DNA of 7,878 nt, taken from positions 1 to 7,878 of the forward strand of contig PCAT01000038.1 of assembly GCA_002730655.1 (NCBI GenBank), given 5' to 3'. A program made the translations under genes and the position numbers. Origin of the DNA: Balneola sp. (lineage in GTDB: Bacteria > Bacteroidota > Rhodothermia > Balneolales > Balneolaceae). The notes beneath the pieces are model-generated. The model saw only the letters and a program-made list of their open reading frames with translations. It ran no database searches and had not been told where the DNA came from. Positions 5,678 to 7,878 of this stretch are shown here, in pieces; positions within the stretch are counted from its first letter, which is position 1, and each line of letters opens with the position of its first letter.

Positions 5678-7393
5678 ATGATTACACACTATCCAAATTG
5701 GTCACAAGAATGTGCAAAAAGGTATTTAAGTAGAACCTTAAATACCTTTCTCCTTCATGGCAATGTGCATGATTTAGTTTCCATTAAATCTGACGAATCG
5801 GTGTACGAATTTATGCGTCTACATGAATTTTTAGCTGATGAATTCTTTGGCGCACGAGATATCGTTCTTTTTTATAACCGTGCTTCTGGAGTGTATTTTA
5901 GAGATAAAGCGTCCAGGGAAGATTTTGAACAAGCACTAAAAGCACGCGACTCACTATTAGGCACGACCTATGCTACTTCGTTACCCAAAGATCCAGTTCG
6001 AATCTTTTCCATACTGGAGTCTTACTTTAGGTTACGATTGGGGCAAAATAAAAGTGTAGCGCTTATTCTAGAGCATGCAGAAACGATCGTTCCTATGAAT
6101 GATGCGGGATCTACGGGCGTAGAGGATAGGAATGCCTTAGTATACATAACTCGTTGGGCTCAAGACCCTGTTCTGTTAGGAGGAGATTTTACTCATATAA
6201 TTCTTACAGAGAACTTAAATGATTTAAATCGCACATTAATTCAGCATCCTTATATTTTTGAAATTTCCATACCACATCCGGACGCATCTGCACGGCGCAG
6301 GTATTTGGAATCAAAAATACCTGTAGATGAGTACGCCAAGGTTTTTGAGCTGCCTATTCATGTTCTGGCCCAACAAACAGCTGGCTTGACAATACTTCAG
6401 CTGCAATCGCTTTATTTCAATGCAAAAGAAAATAAAGAGCCATTGAATCTTGATACGATTACCCAAACAAAAAAAGAACTAATCGAGGCCGAAGCCTATG
6501 GATTGTTGGAATTTGTTGAATCTACCTTCTCATTGAAAGATGTAGCAGGACATCGTCTAGTAAAGGAGCACTTACAATTAACTGCGAAAGCATTGAAAGA
6601 AGGTAATCTAGAAGTACTTCCCATGGGGTATTTGGTTTGTGGGCCTGTGGGTACTGGTAAGACTTTTTTAGTTCAGTGCTTCTCTAAGGACGTAGGTATT
6701 CCAATGGTAAAATTAAAAAACTTTAGAAGTCAATGGCAGGGTGTTACCGAAGGGAACCTAGAAAAAATATTACATCTGCTAGAGGCTATGGCACCCGTAG
6801 CGGTAATGATTGATGAAGCAGATGCTTACTTAGGAGATCGTTCAGCCTCAGGTGATAGTGGTGTATCGAGTAGGGTATTCTCTCAAATTGCCAGTTTTAT
6901 GAGTAACACTGAGCATCGGGGCCGAATTATTTGGTTTTTAATGACAGCTCGTCCGGATTTAATGCCTATTGATTTGAAACGGCAGGGTAGAGCCGAAGAA
7001 CACCTTGCCTTATTTCCACCTCAGAATAGCAATGAAAAGGAAGAGCTTTTTAGGGCAATGGCGAAAAAAACTAAGATTAAATTAGAAGAAGAGGTGGTAC
7101 CGAAGCTACTTTTATCAGATTCGTACCATTTGTCGGGTGCCGACATGGAAGCGGTATTGACACGGACTAAATTTGAAGCAGTTGCACATGGTAAAGAGTC
7201 GGTAAATCTAGCCATGCTTGAACAGGTCATTCAAAACTTTATTCCACCAACCTATCCTGAAGAGGTAGAATTACAAACCTTATTGGCTGTATTAGAATGT
7301 ACCTCTAAGAAATTATTACCAGATCTTTACAGGCAAATGGATCGGCAAGAGTTACTCTCACGAATTGAAGAGCTACGCTTCATTATAGCTTAA
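5678..7393 (+). CDS. AAA+ ATPase with degenerate N-terminal AAA-like half (Ycf46/Vps4-like build)
   Basis: This is a 571-residue cytosolic ATPase. Residues 285-525 form an intact classical AAA module: Walker A GPVGTGKT (322-329), pore loop 1 SQWQG with Trp353, Walker B VAVMIDEAD (374-382, Glu380 catalytic), paired arginine fingers Arg435 and Arg438 in KRQGR (spaced as R359/R362 in p97), and a sensor-2 helix at LSGADMEAVL (485-494). The sensor-1 position reads MTARPD rather than the usual TNRPD, so the expected Asn is Ala424. Residues 1-270 look like a second, inactive AAA module. A Walker-B-like VALILEHAE (127-135), a sensor-1-like IILTENL (174-180) and IPHPD...R (198 onward) are present, but there is no P-loop. 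A degenerate first half before an active AAA domain recalls Ycf46 and other AAA family members. Extra C-terminal helices cover about 526-571. The target is unknown; the nearby PspA protein is a candidate by analogy with Vps4 and ESCRT-III. The start ATG at 5678 follows a 49-base gap. Confidence 0.88.
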   Translation: MITHYPNWSQECAKRYLSRTLNTFLLHGNVHDLVSIKSDESVYEFMRLHEFLADEFFGARDIVLFYNRASGVYFRDKASREDFEQALKARDSLLGTTYATSLPKDPVRIFSILESYFRLRLGQNKSVALILEHAETIVPMNDAGSTGVEDRNALVYITRWAQDPVLLGGDFTHIILTENLNDLNRTLIQHPYIFEISIPHPDASARRRYLESKIPVDEYAKVFELPIHVLAQQTAGLTILQLQSLYFNAKENKEPLNLDTITQTKKELIEAEAYGLLEFVESTFSLKDVAGHRLVKEHLQLTAKALKEGNLEVLPMGYLVCGPVGTGKTFLVQCFSKDVGIPMVKLKNFRSQWQGVTEGNLEKILHLLEAMAPVAVMIDEADAYLGDRSASGDSGVSSRVFSQIASFMSNTEHRGRIIWFLMTARPDLMPIDLKRQGRAEEHLALFPPQNSNEKEELFRAMAKKTKIKLEEEVVPKLLLSDSYHLSGADMEAVLTRTKFEAVAHGKESVNLAMLEQVIQNFIPPTYPEEVELQTLLAVLECTSKKLLPDLYRQMDRQELLSRIEELRFIIA

Positions 7394-7804
7394 TTAGCCA
7401 TCTGCGTTTGCTTCCGTTTCAATAGTCGATTCTTTATTTAGAAATAGGCTTATGGCACCAGAAATACTAAATGAGCTTAAGAAAACCATTCGGTCAATTA
7501 AAAAAGCCAAGGGTAAACGACCCGAAAAAAATGCGATGGCATCCATTACTAGAATACTTCCAATTAAATAGGATAGTATGCGCACCCGATGAACTGGCGT
7601 TATAGACATACAGGCATATCCTAAGAATAGACCTGACACACCATACGCTATGTACTCGGTATTCGTTGCACTGAGTGTTTCTCTTAGGCCAATTACTACT
7701 AAGAGGTTATTGAGTCCAATGGGCACTAAGTAAGCACCAATAAATCCAATAAAAAAAGAGAGTCCTCGGCGACTTTTGACCGGCGTTTTGAACGTAGTAC
7801 TCAT
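7394..7804 (-). CDS. Small four-helix integral membrane protein of unknown function
   Basis: The product is 136 residues from the ATG at 7804. A longer reading from a TTG at 7843 adds 13 residues with no family support, so the ATG is preferred. I do not recognise the family. Four hydrophobic segments are visible, about residues 14-38, 51-70, 75-93 and 99-122. A basic N-terminus (KTPVKSRR) predicts a cytoplasmic N-terminal end by the positive-inside rule. The C-terminus is short and acidic (ending ETEANADG). No catalytic or transport motif is evident. It lies on the opposite strand, convergent with the AAA ATPase gene, with the two stop codons directly adjacent and no terminator between them. 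An inverted repeat lies immediately upstream of its start codon. Confidence 0.75.
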   Translation of the reverse strand: MSTTFKTPVKSRRGLSFFIGFIGAYLVPIGLNNLLVVIGLRETLSATNTEYIAYGVSGLFLGYACMSITPVHRVRILSYLIGSILVMDAIAFFSGRLPLAFLIDRMVFLSSFSISGAISLFLNKESTIETEANADG

Positions 7805-7808
7805 GGCT

Positions 7809-7828
7809 TTAATACTTTGGCGTATTAA
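7809..7828 (-). promoter_or_regulatory. Inverted repeat just upstream of the membrane-protein start
   Basis: Two perfect 7-base arms, TTAATAC and GTATTAA, are separated by 6 bases. The repeat ends 4 bases before the ATG (7804) of the minus-strand membrane-protein gene. It could be a repressor operator or an mRNA hairpin limiting ribosome access. The arms are AT-rich and short, so chance is possible. Confidence 0.3.
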
Positions 7829-7849
7829 TATCTGACAACGCAAATAGTA

Positions 7850-7876
7850 AGAGAGCTTAGGGGCACTAAGCTCTCT
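7850..7876. terminator. Strong hairpin (11-bp stem, 5-base loop), possible transcription terminator
   Basis: AGAGAGCTTAG at 7850-7860 is perfectly complementary to CTAAGCTCTCT at 7866-7876, around a GGGCA loop. Read on the minus strand, the stem is followed by TACTATTTG, a poor U-tract. On the + strand the window ends two bases after the stem, so a U-tract cannot be checked. It may terminate + strand transcription coming through the convergent gene, or the end of a gene outside the window. Confidence 0.45.
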
Positions 7877-7878
7877 AT

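Noticed and set aside
7805..7843. TTG at 7843 as start of the minus-strand membrane protein (13 extra residues)
   Set aside because: The ATG at 7804 gives a normal basic N-terminus before the first membrane helix. The extension would read through the inverted repeat and has no supporting ribosome binding site.

Overview
The window is 7,878 bases of AT-rich bacterial DNA. One dense block of co-oriented genes fills the + strand from its left edge to 7393, followed by one convergent minus-strand gene and a strong hairpin at the right edge. I see no rRNA, tRNA, CRISPR array or insertion sequence. Several starts lack a clear Shine-Dalgarno sequence. One gene is a CNNM/CBS/CorC-type membrane protein whose N-terminus resembles Bacteroidota (GldE-like) versions. 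I therefore lean towards the Bacteroidota/FCB group, but only tentatively.

Layout. (1) 2-1159 is a pyrimidine-nucleoside/thymidine phosphorylase cut by the left edge. (2) 1237-3346 is a three-gene envelope-stress-like cluster: a PspA/IM30 (ESCRT-III superfamily) protein with an acidic Ser/Thr-rich tail, a small TTG-started coiled-coil protein, and a helical protein with an N-terminal two-helix membrane anchor. (3) 3343-3456 is a short 37-codon ORF that overlaps both neighbours (ATGA and TAATG). (4) 3456-4265 is a crotonase-family enoyl-CoA hydratase/isomerase. (5) 4283-4348 is a possible 21-codon leader ORF, and 4345-5628 is the CNNM-CBS-CorC membrane protein. (6) 5678-7393 is a 571-residue AAA+ ATPase with a degenerate first AAA-like half and an intact second half carrying a Vps4-like tryptophan pore loop. 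(7) 7394-7804 (minus) is a four-helix membrane protein whose stop codon directly abuts the ATPase stop.

The most interesting reading is functional. PspA belongs to the ESCRT-III superfamily, whose eukaryotic members are remodelled by the AAA ATPase Vps4. Here PspA, two helical partners (one membrane-anchored) and a AAA ATPase lie in one co-directional block, so the locus may be a bacterial membrane-remodelling module with its own disassembly motor. This is inference from gene content, order and visible motifs. A crotonase and a CorC-type protein separate the ATPase from the PspA group.

The second notable signal is at the pspA 3' end. Two in-frame slippery heptamers (A AAA AAA and A AAA AAC) lie just before the pspA stop, in the phase that a -1 shift would connect to the next gene. 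That gene has no ATG start near its 5' end, so a PspA-coiled-coil fusion by programmed frameshifting is possible. A plain TTG start remains the simpler explanation.
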